Assembly (NCBI GenBank): GCA_948474755.1
Contig: CAOLHI010000746.1
Location: 1-64,000 of the forward strand
Length of the DNA: 64,000 nt
Direction: 5' to 3'
Source: Ctenosaura bakeri
Taxonomy: Eukaryota; Chordata; Lepidosauria; Squamata; Iguanidae
Shown here: piece after piece, positions 23,611-35,811 of the stretch
How positions within the stretch are numbered: position 1 is the first letter of the stretch
Layout of the letters: every line of letters starts with the position of its first letter
Notes under the pieces: generated by a model
The model's database searches: none
Told to the model about the DNA's origin: nothing
What the model saw: only the letters and a program-made list of their open reading frames with translations
Made by a program: the position numbers and the translations under genes

Positions 23611-24729
23611 TTCCTGTGTTTAACTCAAGCCTACATTTTGTCACATGGGACAGCTGGAGGCAAAGTGCCCACTTATCTTTCCCTTTCCCACAGAAAGCAT
23701 TTGTCTGGGTGGTATTACTGTCTCTTCTCCTGACTGATAATGATGTTGCCTAGTTTCTCACAGGTCTTTGATTCCTTCAGCCATCATGGCTCAGATCTGT
23801 ATGGTGCAGCTCCTCCCATTTTCCCATTGCTTGCTGTTGTTATTTGTTATCTTGTCAACTTTGAGTTATGGCATTTTCTATGAATGAGAGACCCAGTTAT
23901 CAACAGCTCTACTCAGGTGTTGCAAACTCAGAGCCGTGGCTTCCTTTATTGTCTCAAAAATTCATGTTCCATAGCTCTATCTATATTCTGGACAATCTCT
24001 ACTTTTTAACCTGTGGTTGCAGCCATTCTACCTGCTCCTGCTTTGTGTTTCTACCTCCATCCCTTATTATGGCTGAATCAAAGTCCATATTTATGTAGAT
24101 TCACTGCTTCCTAGTTTTATGTCCTATTTCCTTCTTTAAAGACAGTTCAACCTAAGGATTTGCAGTGAGGCTTACTTGGGGATTTGTGTGTCACTGTAGG
24201 TTTTACTTAGGTGCCAAAAGTATACTAAGCATGCAAAACTTGCTGGTTGTTCTCTGAATGCTTTCTGCTAGTGGCTTGCCTCTCTGCCTGCTGCATCTCT
24301 CTCAATGTATGTTCTGATTTACTGATGTCTGCCTACCTGCCTTTCTGTCTCTTACTGTAAGTCTAAGTAGAAATTAATACAAAAATCTGGGAGATATATA
24401 TATAAAAGCTATGTTGAATTGAATATAAAAACTCATCTGGCCACAGGGCAGTCTTCTTACAAAATGGACTAGATGTATCATTCAAACAAGGATGTGCATA
24501 GGAAAAGGAAGCATGATTTGAGCATTCATTTCCATCTGCCATTCTCATGATGCCTTAGTTTTTTTCTTCCTGTTGTCCATTTAAGGCTGATTTGATGCTT
24601 CCTTCTGAAGTGCCTAGCTTCTGTTATTGTTCTAATCACTCAGGACTAGTTACTTTTCCTCTAAGACCAGTTTTAGTTGCTTGTTGCTTTTTTTCAGAAT
24701 GACAATAGGCTTACAGTACTTGCACATTA

Positions 24730-24977
24730 GGGCCTAAATATGCTAAAAGCACTAGATACCGATCTGATTTTAGAAACTAAGTAGGGCCAGCTCTGGTTAG
24801 CACCTGGATGGGAGATCACCAACAAATATCAGAATATCAGGTGCTGTCAGCTACTTTTCAGAGGAAGGAACAGGGAAAAACCACCTTGAATACTCCTTGC
24901 CTAAGAGAAACTCATGAAATTCATGGAGTTTACATAAGGTGACAGATGACTTGAAGTCACATACAGACACACACACA
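24730..24977 (+). mobile_element. 5S-rRNA-headed SINE, near full length
   Basis: The head 'cgatctgattttagaaacta' and 'acctggatgggagatcacc' correspond to 5S rRNA. The body 'gaaggaacagggaaaaacca' and 'ttgcctaagagaaactcatg' lead to the tail 'gacagatgacttgaagtcac' and a short (CA)n. Confidence 0.9.
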
Positions 24978-26888
24978 TTATCAGCCGGAAACTGTTTAAA
25001 TGTTTAAAATGCTCTTTGGGATCAAGTGGGAATTGATTTGATGCCTGGTATTGTGTCTTTCAAATGCAAATTCCTAGTTCTGGCTTTTTCTGGAAGCTAT
25101 CTTCTAGACATACAGGGGGGCACCTGCTGACAGATTTTATCTAGACCTTTGTTGTTAATTGTGGTTTCTTGTCTGTGATACTTTGATGCTAGCATTAATA
25201 TTTGCTCAGGTTTCTCTTTGGTTAAATATGTCAGGGGAATCAAGAAGGTTGGGTTAGATCCCTCCTATGTAATCAATCTCATACCCCGTCCCCACCAGAC
25301 AAACTCCCTGCGTTAGCATGTTGTCATTTGTCACAGCCTAGCATGATAAAGGGGTTTGATCTGCGTGAGAGTTTTGATGGTCCGCCTCCCACAGATAGCA
25401 TGGGTGAAGGGAAACCTCAGCTTCTAGAATGAGAACATAGTTTTGCATATCCTGTAGATTAAACTGCTGATTCCTTGATGCAAAGGGCAGTGTTGTTTTG
25501 ATGCTTTCTTCAGTTTTCAGTGATTATCTCTGTCCCTTTAAATGTTTTTGCCTGGTGGCTGTGTTTTTTTTTTAAGAGCTAGTGTTACCCTTTGAGAGAG
25601 AGAGAGAGATCTGTTTACATACACACATACCTACTCATATTGAAGGAGTTTCAAGCCCACCAGAGATCATGGATTAGAAGGGACATAACATTGTCTATAG
25701 GTTCAGGTGGATTCTGGCAACTTTTCAGAGAATGTTCAGATTTACTCAGTGTTTTGGGGATGGCTGTAGCATAACCGACAGAGTGAGGTTCCTTGGAATG
25801 CACAAAGATAGGCTGTGAAATATGGCAATCCACTTTGTAAAAAGAGCTCTGGGAACTGTGCATGAGTTGAAGCCTTAGCAACATGAGGCTCTCCTACTTT
25901 GGAAGATTGAAGTTAGTTATTTTCTTCTGTCTGGTGTTTGTGAAAAAGTAATTGCGTAGTACTATTCTGGTCTGTGACCTCTCGTGCACTCTGGGGGGCT
26001 GGGGGAAGCTTTCATGCCACACTAGATGCAGACTTAATGTGATCAGTGTCACTGCCTTGGCATTACTTAATCATCTCTGCTGGTGTGTCTTAATTGAGAT
26101 GCAAAATTGTGCAATTAACTCTAGCATAGCAGATCTGCAGAATTTTCTCAGCTATGGTAAGGTGTGGAGGGATATCAGGGTACAGCAGATGTCCTACAAC
26201 TCACATGGCCAGAGGGGTAACCAACTGTAGAAACTCCTGGTAGGTTGTGCCCTTGGATGGGAAATGACATTGGTGTCTCTGTCTATCAGTGCTAATCTTC
26301 CCTGCCTGCTCCTCCACCCCTTTAGCTAAAAGGCACTCCTTCAGCAAATTTCATGACCCGCTTCAGCAGTGCCAGTTCAGTAGCTTGACAGCTGTCCTGC
26401 TGGGTTAACAACAAGTTTCATTAGTGCCCTGCCAGCCTGTAGAATGACTTGGCCTCACGCCCTCTCAGATTGTTCCCTTCTTTGCCTGTCCCCCTCCATT
26501 AGTGCAGCCTTGCAAATAACTACTGAAGATATGGTGGTCCACTTCCTGTTCTGCTCACCCATACTACTACCTCTCTCCCTGCCTACTTTATGTTGGTATA
26601 AACAACCAGCTATTTTCCCTTTTTGTGGTGAGGCTGTCAGATTTGCTGGTGGGCTGCATATCACCCAGGACTGCTGGCCTTAGAGACAGTTTTCCAAAGA
26701 AGCAGTGTTGTGTGAAGCTCCAGCCTCAGCCCCTTCTTTCACCACAGTTGAATATGGATAAGCACCTCTAAAAGGGGGAGATGAAAAAGCCACACATGCA
26801 GCCATCATAATGTAGTCCCCTTACTTTTTCTTAGGAATAATGACCAGTTATGGTTGCTTGTCACTATTTTTTGAAATGAGAATAGGAT

Positions 26889-27123
26889 CTAGATACCCTA
26901 ATGGTACCAGATTCTGTCTGATCTTGGATGCTAAGCAGAGTTAGCACTGGTTAGTATTTGGATGGGAGACTGCCAATGAGTACTAGGTGCTGTAGGCTGA
27001 AATATATTGCAGAGAAAGGAACTGGCAAAACCACCTCTGAGTATCCCTTGCCTCAGAAAACCCTATGAAATTCAAGGGATCACCCTGAGTCAACAGGTGA
27101 CTTGAAGGCACAGACACACACAG
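26889..27123 (+). mobile_element. 5S-rRNA-headed SINE, full length
   Basis: The best 5S-like head in the window: 'gtctgatcttggatgctaag' then 'atttggatgggagactgcc' and 'aggtgctgtaggct'. The body has 'gaaaggaactggcaaaacca' and the tail 'aggtgacttgaaggcacaga' with CA repeats. Confidence 0.92.
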
Positions 27124-28329
27124 TTAGACAAGGCAGCCTGAAGGAGGTTTGAATGCAGCTTGGATTTTTTCTTTCTCCTAGTGGTATGCTGGCTTCCATG
27201 TCAGTGTGACCGTGAAACTGCTCTAGATTTTTCTTTGAACGTAACTATCCAAGGTGTCAAGTCTTGAATAGGTTCAGCACTTTGGATAGTTCCTTCAAGG
27301 CTGAAGAGATTCAGTGACACGGGAGGCACCAGCCACCAGAGCTTCCTTCTAGCCTTAAGGATTCAGTAGCAATGTTGGGGGGGGGTGGGGGGCAGAGCAG
27401 AAGGAAGTTTGAGAGAAATACATGTTTACAAGCACTGGCTTGTATTAACACCAGGTGACATAATAGTGACTGCCAATGTGGCTTTACTATCAACAGCAGG
27501 TAGTTGGTGGGGGAATATCTCATCATCTGGAGAATAATGTGACCAGGCAAGAGGAAGGTTATTAGATTATCAATGTAAGATTTTAAAAATGTAGTTTTTT
27601 TCTTGTATATTTTGAAGCTTGTAGTATTTTTAAAAAAGACAATGAGGCAGTACTGACATTTTTTTTTATTTTGCTGTTCCAGAATAGGGGGAGGAGGGTG
27701 TCAGCCAGTCTTGCACATGACAGGTCTCCACCATTCAGTCTGGTTAAGAAGCGTATTAAAAAAGAACCGGAGGTAGCTGAAGGATAAGCACAAAGCAATG
27801 TGTTTAGAAAGAAAAGATGCAATGTTTCTTCCATTAATTCCCAGGTCTGGCTCACCTACAAGTCTGTTCAACAAGGCTTGCTGTTTACAGAAGTCTTTGT
27901 GTTCCTCCTTCACTTTCCAGGAGAAGACTGAAGCAAGCAGCCATTTCTTGAAAGGACTTTGATTCTTTTATCTCCTTCCTGTTGTTCACACTTAAGAATT
28001 TGCTGCAGCACACCATGCTGGGATTCTAAGAACTGTGGATCCCTCCAGCTTCCCATGTTTCCTTTTCTGGCAGCAGCTGGGATCCAAGTGAAGCATTACA
28101 GAGCTGAGGCCGCACCTTCAGAACAGCTTCCTACTGTCCAGCTACAAGGACTGCTGTATGTGTGAATAGGGGAGGGAATTATATCAACAGGAAGTCCCCC
28201 CCCCAAAATGGAGTTGCACATGACAGCCTTGAAAAGCAAAAACAGAAAGATGCCATCCGGTTCCCGTTGGGATGAACATGTAAATAAATAACTAAATAAA
28301 TAAATAACTAAATATTGGTTTGCTGGAAC

Positions 28330-28555
28330 ATGTGTATGTGCACATGCCTTCAAGTTGCCTGGTGAGTTATTGGTGACTCTGTGAATTTGATAGGGTTTTC
28401 TTGGGCAAAGAATACTCAAAGGTGGTTTTGCCATTGCCTTCCTCCTGTAGCACCTAATATTCCCTGGTGGTCCCCCATCCAAGTACTATCCCAAGACTAA
28501 CTTTACTTAGCTTCCAAGATCAGATGGTGTCTGGTGCCTTCAGGGCATTTAGGCC
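28330..28555 (-). mobile_element. 5S-rRNA-headed SINE
   Basis: The reverse orientation of the same family: the tail 'acatgccttcaagttgcc' is near 28342, the body 'ggtggttttgccattgcctt' is central, and the 5S-like head 'agcttccaagatcagatgg' ends it near 28555. Confidence 0.9.
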
Positions 28556-29293
28556 TGTTTCCAGTGCTTGCATAGGGATAATATAATGACTGTGGTGCCT
28601 TGACTTTTTTGTCTTGGTGCTAGGTTTTTTTCTCTCTCACGGCATTCACATGTGCCACGCTGATCCTTGTGATCATAGAATCATAGAGTTGGAAGAGACC
28701 CCAGGGGCCATCGAGTCCACCCCCCTGCTATGCAGGAACACCCATCAAAGCATTCCCAACAGATGGCCATCCAGCCTCTGCTTAACAACCTCCAAAGAAG
28801 GAGACTCCACCACACTTTGAGGCAGCATATTCCACTGCTGGACAGCTCTAACCGTCAGGAAGTTCTTCCTGAGGTTCAGGTGGAATCTCCTTTCCTGCAG
28901 CTTGAATCCATTGCTCCTTATCCTAGTCTCTGGAGCAACCGAGAACAAGTCCACTCCCTCCTCAGCATGACATCCCTTCCAATATTTAAACATGGCTATC
29001 ATGTCCCCTCTTAACCTTCTCTTCTGCAGACTAAACATCCCCAGCTCCCTAAGCCGTTCTTCATAGGACATGGCTTCCAGACCCTTCACCATTTTGGTTG
29101 CCCTCCTCGGGACACATTCCAGCTTGTTGACATCCTCCTTGAATTGAGGTGCCCAGAACTGGACACAGTATTCCAAATGAGGCCTAACCAATGCAGAATA
29201 GAGTGGTACCATTACCTCCCTCGATCTAGACACCATACTCCTATTGATGCAACCAAAAATCATGTTGGCTTTCTTGGCTGCTGATCTACCAAG

Positions 29294-29298
29294 ACTCC
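29294..29298. repeat. LTR target-site duplication, left copy (ACTCC)
   Basis: Matches 29800-29804. In the intact CR1 at about 36466 the sequence reads GACTCCTAGA across this point, confirming the empty site. Confidence 0.88.
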
Positions 29299-29799
29299 TG
29301 TTGAGGAAACTGAGAGACTTTGGTAATGAGACTCTCAATCAGCAGAGTATTTTAGTAATTGCACAAAACGGAAGTTGAACAGATCGCCAGTCCCACTTCT
29401 TTAACTCCACCCCAAACACACTTAATCTAGCTCAAAATAAACACAAAAACAGTTTGGTTAAAAATATAAAAGAGTTTACTCACAAAATCTTGTATATAGT
29501 CTATACAGGTTCAATTCTTGAGGAAGGTAGGAAGAAAAATAAGCACTCACGTGCTTGCTGCCAATGATCCCTGTTGGGAAAATCTCAGAGCATGCTTTCA
29601 GGTCAAAAGGCGAAGACAAAAGGAAAGGGCAAATGGCAAGAAAACCTTTTAAAAGAACAAAGAATGTGTACGTGCTGGAGGAAGAGGTGTTAACCAACAA
29701 ACAGGAAGTTTTCTCTCTAGGCTATCTCTCTATGCTTACAATAGACATGCAAACAAACTAGCCAGTTAATTAGGCATGCAAAGGTTGCCATTCCCAACA
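29299..29799 (-). mobile_element. 501-bp solo LTR
   Basis: The ends are TGTTGAGG...CCCAACA on the + strand, that is TGTTGGG...CAACA on the minus: a perfect 5-bp inverted TGTTG/CAACA plus canonical TG...CA. It is flanked by the 5-bp duplication ACTCC. No gag or pol is present, so it is the product of LTR-LTR recombination. Minus orientation is preferred because a TTTTAAAAGG box is followed by an AGTAAA signal in that direction, but this is weak. Its sequence differs from the copia LTR at 56.6 kb. Class (copia, gypsy or ERV) undetermined; the 5-bp TSD fits several. Confidence 0.85.
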
Positions 29800-29804
29800 A
29801 CTCC
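29800..29804. repeat. LTR target-site duplication, right copy (ACTCC)
   Basis: Matches 29294-29298. Confidence 0.88.
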
Positions 29805-30227
29805 TAGGTCCCTTTCATACATACTGCTGTCCAGGCACGTGTTCTCGATCCTATATTTGTGCCTTCCATTTTTTCTGCCTAAGTGCAGGACCTTACATTT
29901 CTCTCTGTTGAAATTCACTTTGGACCAGCTCTCCAATTTGTCAAGGTTGTTTTGAAATTTGATCCTGTCCTCTGGTGTATTAGCAACCTCTCCCAATTTG
30001 GTACCATCTGCAAATTTGATCAGCATGCCCTCCATTCCTTCATCCAAGTCATTGATGAAGATGTTGAATAGCACTGGGCCCAGGACAGAACCCTGTGGCA
30101 CTCCACTAATCACTTCTCTCCAGGAGGAAAAGCAGCCCTTGGTGAGCACCCTTTGGGTGCGGTCAGTCAACCAATTACAAATCCAACTAACAGTAGCCCT
30201 GTCCAGCCCACATTTTACTAGCTTCTT

Positions 30228-30281
30228 TACTACTTTTACTACTTAAGTAATTCTTACTACTTTTACTACTTAAGTAATTTT
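30228..30281. repeat. 27-bp tandem duplication
   Basis: Two adjacent units beginning TACTACTTTTACTACTTAAG (30228 and 30255) sit right at the 5' truncation point of the CR1 and may have arisen during its insertion. Confidence 0.8.
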
Positions 30282-30331
30282 ACTACTTATTTGATCTTCC
30301 CTTCACATAAGGCCATAGAATAATTATTGTT

Positions 30332-30540
30332 GTTGTTGTTGTTATTTATTTGTATCCCGCCTCTCCACACGGATCGAGGTGGCGAACAATATAAAATACA
30401 CTATACATTAAAAGACATTAAAATACATTAAAAACATACCCAATCCTCCCCACCCACCAACCCACCTAAACCAACCCCTTAAAATACAGAGCAATTAACA
30501 ATCCATCAATTACTATTAGCAAGGCCTTCACTATGGCATC
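30332..30540 (-). mobile_element. L2-type LINE or SINE 3' tail
   Basis: (GTT)n then 'ttatttatttgtatcccgcc' and 'ggtggcgaacaatataaaa', the reversed 3' tail typical of reptile L2-like elements ('tatcccgcctttct...gcggctaacaa'). Confidence 0.6.
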
Positions 30541-31731
30541 TTAGTTGCTTGGATCCATTTCTAATATAATATTTGGAGCTCACTCCAAACATGACTGAAA
30601 AAAAGGTGTCACAAGAGCACATTCACATGGAAGTGTTATGTTAAAACTGCAGAGTTTATAGCTCAGTAAAAGCAGTTACTACCAACAAAAGAGAGCTTCA
30701 GTGATCACTTTGTAAACCCTACAGACTAACAGTTTTATTGTGGCAAATGCTTTTGTGGACTAAAATCGACTTCAGAAAGAGTAAACAGTAGGCCCCAAAC
30801 TCCATGAAAAGCAAGAGATAACATTTGCAATATTTTTACAAAACTCTCTCTATAAGATACACATACAAAGATTTCAGGGCAAAATCGCTAGCCAGATGCT
30901 AATAGAATTGAACTTTTATTACTTGTCTTTTATTACCCTTTGTCCTTGGTCCTCACATGGCCAAGAAGGGGAGTGGTCTTTGCCTGCATTGAGATTCTTC
31001 CAGAATAAATGAACAACAACAGAAACAACATCTGATACAAAATGTAAGCCTGTGACTCTAGCATCATCACTTTTTTTCTGCTATATGATTTTTAATTCCC
31101 TTTTGCCTGATGACGTCAGTGGAGTTTTGAAATCTTGCATGATATATTTTGTTCTATCGCTATCGCTCTTTTGTGGATTTTGGATTTTGTTCTACATACC
31201 AAGGAAGTGCCCCTTCACAGTAGCAGCAATTGCGATAATACCAGAATTTCCCTAGGGTTACTTTTCTAATTTGACATTTATAGTGAGAAGGGAACCCCTC
31301 GGTTCAGTTGTATTCATTGTGAATGAAATAAAATTTGCTGATAATATCTAGTTAGAAATATTGCCCTGAAATCCTTATTTCTCCACTATTTCTCCCTGAA
31401 TAATGGCTTCTAGCAGATTGCCTTGGAAGGGTGAAATGTTCTCCCACTGGATTCTAAATGTTGATATTGTGGATGTCTGGTTTTCTTGTGCATGAAGATT
31501 GATTTGTTTATCTTGAGCAGACAGCAGAAAGACACTATTGGCAGGTGATGACATATATTATGCTTGGCGCTGAAGAAGTGAATGAACCCCACATGGCGGA
31601 TATGATTGAATCTCTTAATAGTATTGCTTGAGTAACTGTGGGAACAGAGCTGGCATTTGGGCTTACTGTAGGCTATTTTTGTGGTTACCAGGTGGTACTG
31701 GCAAGTCCTAGATGATTTTCAAGTCTGGATG

Positions 31732-31819
31732 GAAAAGTTACTTTTTGGATTATAAGTCCCAGAATTCCCCATAGCCAATGTGGGATTCTGTGAATTGTAA
31801 TCCAAAAAAGTAAATTTTA
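31732..31819. mobile_element. Short MITE, complete inverted pair
   Basis: Left 'aaagttactttttggattat' and 'aagtcccagaattcccc'; right 'gggattctgtgaattgtaat' and 'ccaaaaaagtaaattt'. Clear near-palindrome of 88 bp with both arms. Confidence 0.8.
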
Positions 31820-32084
31820 ACATGATATGGAACAGGCCTACCACCCCAGCCTGTGAGACAATAACATCATTGTTGGGCAGGGGGAGGCTATAGTCAGAAA
31901 ACTGTTTATTTACCCAACAGCTATAACCACTGTAACATGTTGCCAGGTCTGCAACACATCCTAAATACTGTACCTCCAGAAAGAAACATCTCTCTTACAC
32001 AGGTCTTTTTTTCTGTTTATTTGTACAGCTATCTACCCAGTTGAGGACAGGTATCTGGTGCAGTTAGCTTTAGTCCATGAAACA

Positions 32085-32175
32085 CAATTCAAGGAAGTTA
32101 TTGTTTGGACAAAAACTCCCAGCCACTGGCCATGATACTGAGGAAGTTTGTAAATTGTAATTTAAAAAAAAAAAA
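32085..32175. mobile_element. Short MITE, degraded
   Basis: 'ttgtttggacaaaaactccc' and 'gtaaattgtaatttaaaaaa' resemble the two arms of the 31.75 kb element. Confidence 0.4.
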
Positions 32176-33483
32176 ATCTACCAAGCTCTACAGTGAACCC
32201 TTATGTACTGCTATAAATATATGAGTTGTTCATGTGATAAGCTTTTGTGTGCTCTAACAACCTAGCCTGGCCATCCTGCTGGAATTCTTTAAGTTTATGC
32301 ATAAGCTCTGTGTTGACAGAAGCAACTTTGGTCTGAAACAGAAAGGAACTGCAGGGATGCCTGATCCAAACCACTGGGTTCATATATTGTTGGAGAAGCA
32401 TTAATCCTGTTTGATAAATCTTGATCCAAACCAAATTACTAAATGAGTGGTTGCGAAGAAAGCAGCACATGTGATGCATGAGGGTGCTTAAACATAGTAG
32501 TAGTAGCAATGCTTATGATGCCAGTGGGGAATGGAATGACAGGCTTTAAAATAAGTCAAAGAGGCCAATGGCATAGAAGGGCTGTGTGCCTTGTACAAAG
32601 ATATCTAAGTTACCACAAGTAAACATAAGGAAATTCTGTGCCTAGAATAAAATTATGCCTGCACCTGTGAGGCTGTATTTATTCTGCATCCAAGATGGAA
32701 ATTATGAAGGATTAATTTCTGGTTTTATTGTTTGGCAAGGACTGTAGGACTGGAAAGTGGGAATGATGAGAACAGTCACAACAGTTGGGGTTGGAAGGCT
32801 AGCAGAAAATAGGAATAAAAACTGTGGGGAAAGATAGCATGAAAGCAGCAGGGCCACCTGCTTGATTTGCAGCAACCATGCAAATGGTCTACTTGGCATA
32901 TGGGTTTTCTAATATCGTGATGAGACAGCTTTGCACCTGGAGGAGGAGTAGAGGCTGACCTTGTAACGAATTAGAACAGCAAGTTATTCCTTAGGGGTCT
33001 GAGGAGCACTAGAAACTAGGTGTGGTGTGCTATATTTGCTTTGTTCTCCCCAGATCCAAATTCTGAGCCAAACAAATTTGAGTCCTCTGTTCTAGATAAT
33101 GTATATGTTGTGTAAATGAGAAATTTCATTTTGAACTTAATGTTGTTGTTATTGTTGTTGTTGTTTTAAAGTGGGAAATAGCAGTGGGTGGTGGCTTAAC
33201 TCACACTATATTTTCATGCTGGATAGAGCAGAGTGAAGAAACCTTCCTTTCAGTCAAAAGCACATTACATGGGATAGTCAAATCCAGCCTCAAAATATAA
33301 GAAACTTTGCTTGCTTTGTTGCTTTTTCATCCTCACATCTTTCCACCTTTCTCTCTTTCCCTGCTTCTGTATGCCCAGTTGGGAGGAGAGCAGGTTGCTC
33401 TTATTAAACATACAAAAGGATTGCTTACAGAGGACTTTTGAAATTAGGCTGAAGGCATCATGTTGCCCATTCTCATACTGTGG

Positions 33484-33556
33484 CAGGGATGGGAATCATA
33501 TAGCCCTCCAGATGTTGGACTGCAGCTCCCAGCATCCTTTAGCATTGGCTGTTCTG
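33484..33556. mobile_element. hAT-like MITE, one arm
   Basis: Begins CAGGGATGGGAATCATATAG, then 'ccctccagatgttggactgc' and 'agctcccagcatcc'. The other arm is absent. Confidence 0.6.
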
Positions 33557-35080
33557 ATAAGATCTGCTGAGAGATGCAGTCTAATGACATCTAATGAACT
33601 ACATGATTTTTGCTTCTCTGGGATGCTGAACTGCCATTAACGTTCTAGTTGCTGAGCATAAAATCCGGAAAGAACTGTGGGTCGAAGACATATTTGTTCC
33701 TCCATCAGGCATGCTCTGTCTTCTTCATTAATGATTGGCAAAGCGGAACTTGGGGAGAAGAGCTAACAAAGCAGTCAATCACTGACACGTGGTGGCAAGA
33801 CTGTCCTTGGGTGTGCATAAATCCAGGCAAGTCCGACATACAAGACAATTGGTGCCTCAGATCCACAGGCACAAAATGTCAGATGGCCTCAGCGGGAACC
33901 TCAGCTCCATTTCCCTTACAAATCAGGCAGCATTAGTAATGGAAGAGAGGCCTGCTCTTTTCTGCCTTTTGTGGTAAACATAATAGATGTGGGGAATATT
34001 ATACTTACTGAAAGGCAGAGACTCAGAATTAAGGAAGTGGAGGGGGGCGGGCAGGATTCGTCTGGGAGTCAGGAACTGACCCAGTGCTTTATTCCTGATT
34101 GTGTGTGAAATTTGGCAATGACAGTGTGTGTTCTAAATGGAAAATTTAACACAAAGATCGGGAATTATTGAGGAAAATAGCAAATATTCCAATTTGGTTT
34201 GCATAACTCCCTAGAAAACAAAATCCATAATCTTTTAAAATGCAAATAGCATCAGTTTATTGAAAAGTAAATTGATTCCTCTCTGCCTGCTTTCCCTGAC
34301 TAGAGGGGAAATAGCAGTTTTGTTGGGTAGTAAAAACATGTAGATGACCAAACTCAGATTTTTTTATTTTTTTATTTTTATTTTTCGTCAACCCTCCTCT
34401 ATTTTTTTTTTAAAGCAAGGTTCTATTGGGGGATTCCTGCTACCTGTTTTAATAGGATTGCAATTTAATTTGCATCAGCTTTGTGGAAACTATTCTAGTT
34501 TTCTATTGCAAAACCCTACACCCTTGCAGTAACAATGAGATTTGGCAGATGTTACCATTTCCTTTATTTTTTAAGGTGCAATTCAATCTGTGTTTCTTAA
34601 TATAATAGTAGGAACTGCCTTCAAATGCCTATGACTGATCCATGAAGGAAATCATTTTCTAATTCTCAACAATAGGACTGCTAGGCAGCAAGGAATATAT
34701 CCTCCTGGCCTTATGCCAGAACAGCAAGATGTATAGCCAGTGGAGGGGGGAATATTTGCATGTTTAGTTGTTTCCCTTGTTGTCTTCCTGTACTCTACAA
34801 AATGAGTTACAACAAACAAATGAGCAATAATGAAGCACAAAAGAGCGTATGTGCAATGGTGGTGGGAGACATCCTCAGGAACACTGCGTCTTTAAGTACT
34901 ATACATGTAAAAAGAAGCAGCAGCGGATACCTTTCACAAAGGAAAGACAGTGGAAAAAAGATCAGAGTAGCATGTGGGCATTGTCTGAATGCACACGTGC
35001 TGAATGAGGTGAAGAGTAAAGAACTGGACAGGCAGGATTTCAGGAACTAGAGTGTGGGGCTTCAATTAGTGCATTGTTGA

Positions 35081-35310
35081 TATTGTTTTGTTGTTGTGTG
35101 CTGTCAAGTTAGTTCCGACTTATAGCGACCCTAAGACCAATTTATCATGGGGTTTTCTTGGCAATATTTGTTTGCAGGGGTTGCCTTTGCGTTTTTCTGA
35201 GGCTGAGAGAATATGACTGGTCCAAAGTGACCCAGTGGATTTCCATGGCTGAGAGGGGAATCAAACTCTGTTTTCTAAGTTGTAGTCTAACACTCAAACC
35301 ACTATATCAC
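35081..35310 (-). mobile_element. tRNA-headed squamate SINE
   Basis: The + strand shows the tail side 'ttgttgttgtgtgctgtcaa', then 'atcatggggttttcttggca', 'tgacccagtggatttccatg' and 'gtagtctaacactcaaacca' near the head, ending in 'ctatatcacatgg'. Nearly full length, minus orientation. Confidence 0.88.
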
Positions 35311-35325
35311 ATGGCATGGAAATTG

Positions 35326-35445
35326 TGTGGTCCACCAGATGCTGAGGTTTGTTGAGCTACAAATCTCAGAAGCCCTAGCTAGCAGAGCTCATGGTGGGGA
35401 GTGCTGAGAGTTGTAATTCAGTAACATCTAGAGGATCACATGGCT
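35326..35445. mobile_element. hAT-like MITE, both arms
   Basis: Left arm 'tggtccaccagatgctg' with 'agctacaaatctcag'; right arm 'tgagagttgtaattcagtaa' and 'catctagaggatcaca'. Degraded copy of the CCAGATGTTGTTGGACTAC family, directly next to the SINE. Confidence 0.65.
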
Positions 35446-35522
35446 CCCACCCCTTTTCTAGAGATTTTTTTGTCCTCATTCTTTTGAGTCTTGCCTTTTT
35501 CCTATTTCTTTGAGTCCTTGCA

Positions 35523-35523
35523 A

Positions 35524-35569
<46 letters not shown>

Positions 35570-35570
35570 T
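35523..35570. repeat. (ATT)n microsatellite
   Basis: About 15 uninterrupted ATT units; a shorter partial copy of the flank ('gtcttcaaaa..tcagactctt') is duplicated just downstream. Confidence 0.93.
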
Positions 35571-35811
35571 GTCTTCAAAATCAGACTCTTAAATATTATT
35601 ATTATAGTCTTCAAAAATCAGACTCTTAAAATCATGTTAAATAAAGTAAAACAGGTAGATGAATGCAAACTTGTTAAATTGTTTTCACTTATAGTGTAAC
35701 CCACTTTAGATCCCATATTGTGGAAAAATAGGATATATGTAGATCAAATAAATAAACAAGTAACATAGATAATGTTGTTAGATAATTTTGCTTAATTCGC
35801 CCATATGTATA

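Larger units (their letters stand above)
22020..28329. other. Mostly single-copy non-coding stretch
   Basis: Besides the Tigger-like and 5S-SINE entries nothing gene-like is supported. A (GA)n run lies at 25594-25609 and a G run at 27376-27393. Open frames are short, contradictory between strands and lack domains. Confidence 0.5.
28672..30222 (-). mobile_element. CR1 LINE, 5'-truncated, split by a solo LTR
   Basis: The reverse-transcriptase core lies in 30170-29805: the motifs SGVPQGSVLGPVLFNIFINDL and KFAD are clear. The C-terminal part lies in 29298-28745: [39 protein letters not shown]. The 3' end is the usual UTR with ATTCTATGAT near 28672. Both coding parts remain open over long stretches, so the copy is fairly young. 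The catalytic FADD box reads FADG (codon 30003-30005), which should abolish polymerase activity. A 501-bp LTR interrupts it, and a small deletion precedes that site compared with the 35.8 kb copy. The 5' truncation at about 30222 is typical of LINEs. Confidence 0.93.
30561..35080. other. Mostly single-copy non-coding stretch
   Basis: Only the MITE pieces listed are recognisable. A fragment near 30730-30800 ('cagactaacagttttattgt', 'gacttcagaaagagtaa') resembles the unclassified repeat at 11.8 and 41.7 kb. (GTT)n occurs at 33143-33165. No gene supported. Confidence 0.5.

Noticed and set aside
12043..28530. 5S rRNA-like sequences at 12.05, 24.76, 26.92 and 28.5 kb as functional 5S genes
   Set aside because: Only the internal part of 5S is similar, each is joined to the same non-5S body and CA-rich tail, and the copies are diverged; they are SINE heads.
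28745..29338. 197-codon minus-strand ORF as a host gene
   Set aside because: It is the C-terminal part of CR1 reverse transcriptase, and its first residues are encoded by the inserted LTR.
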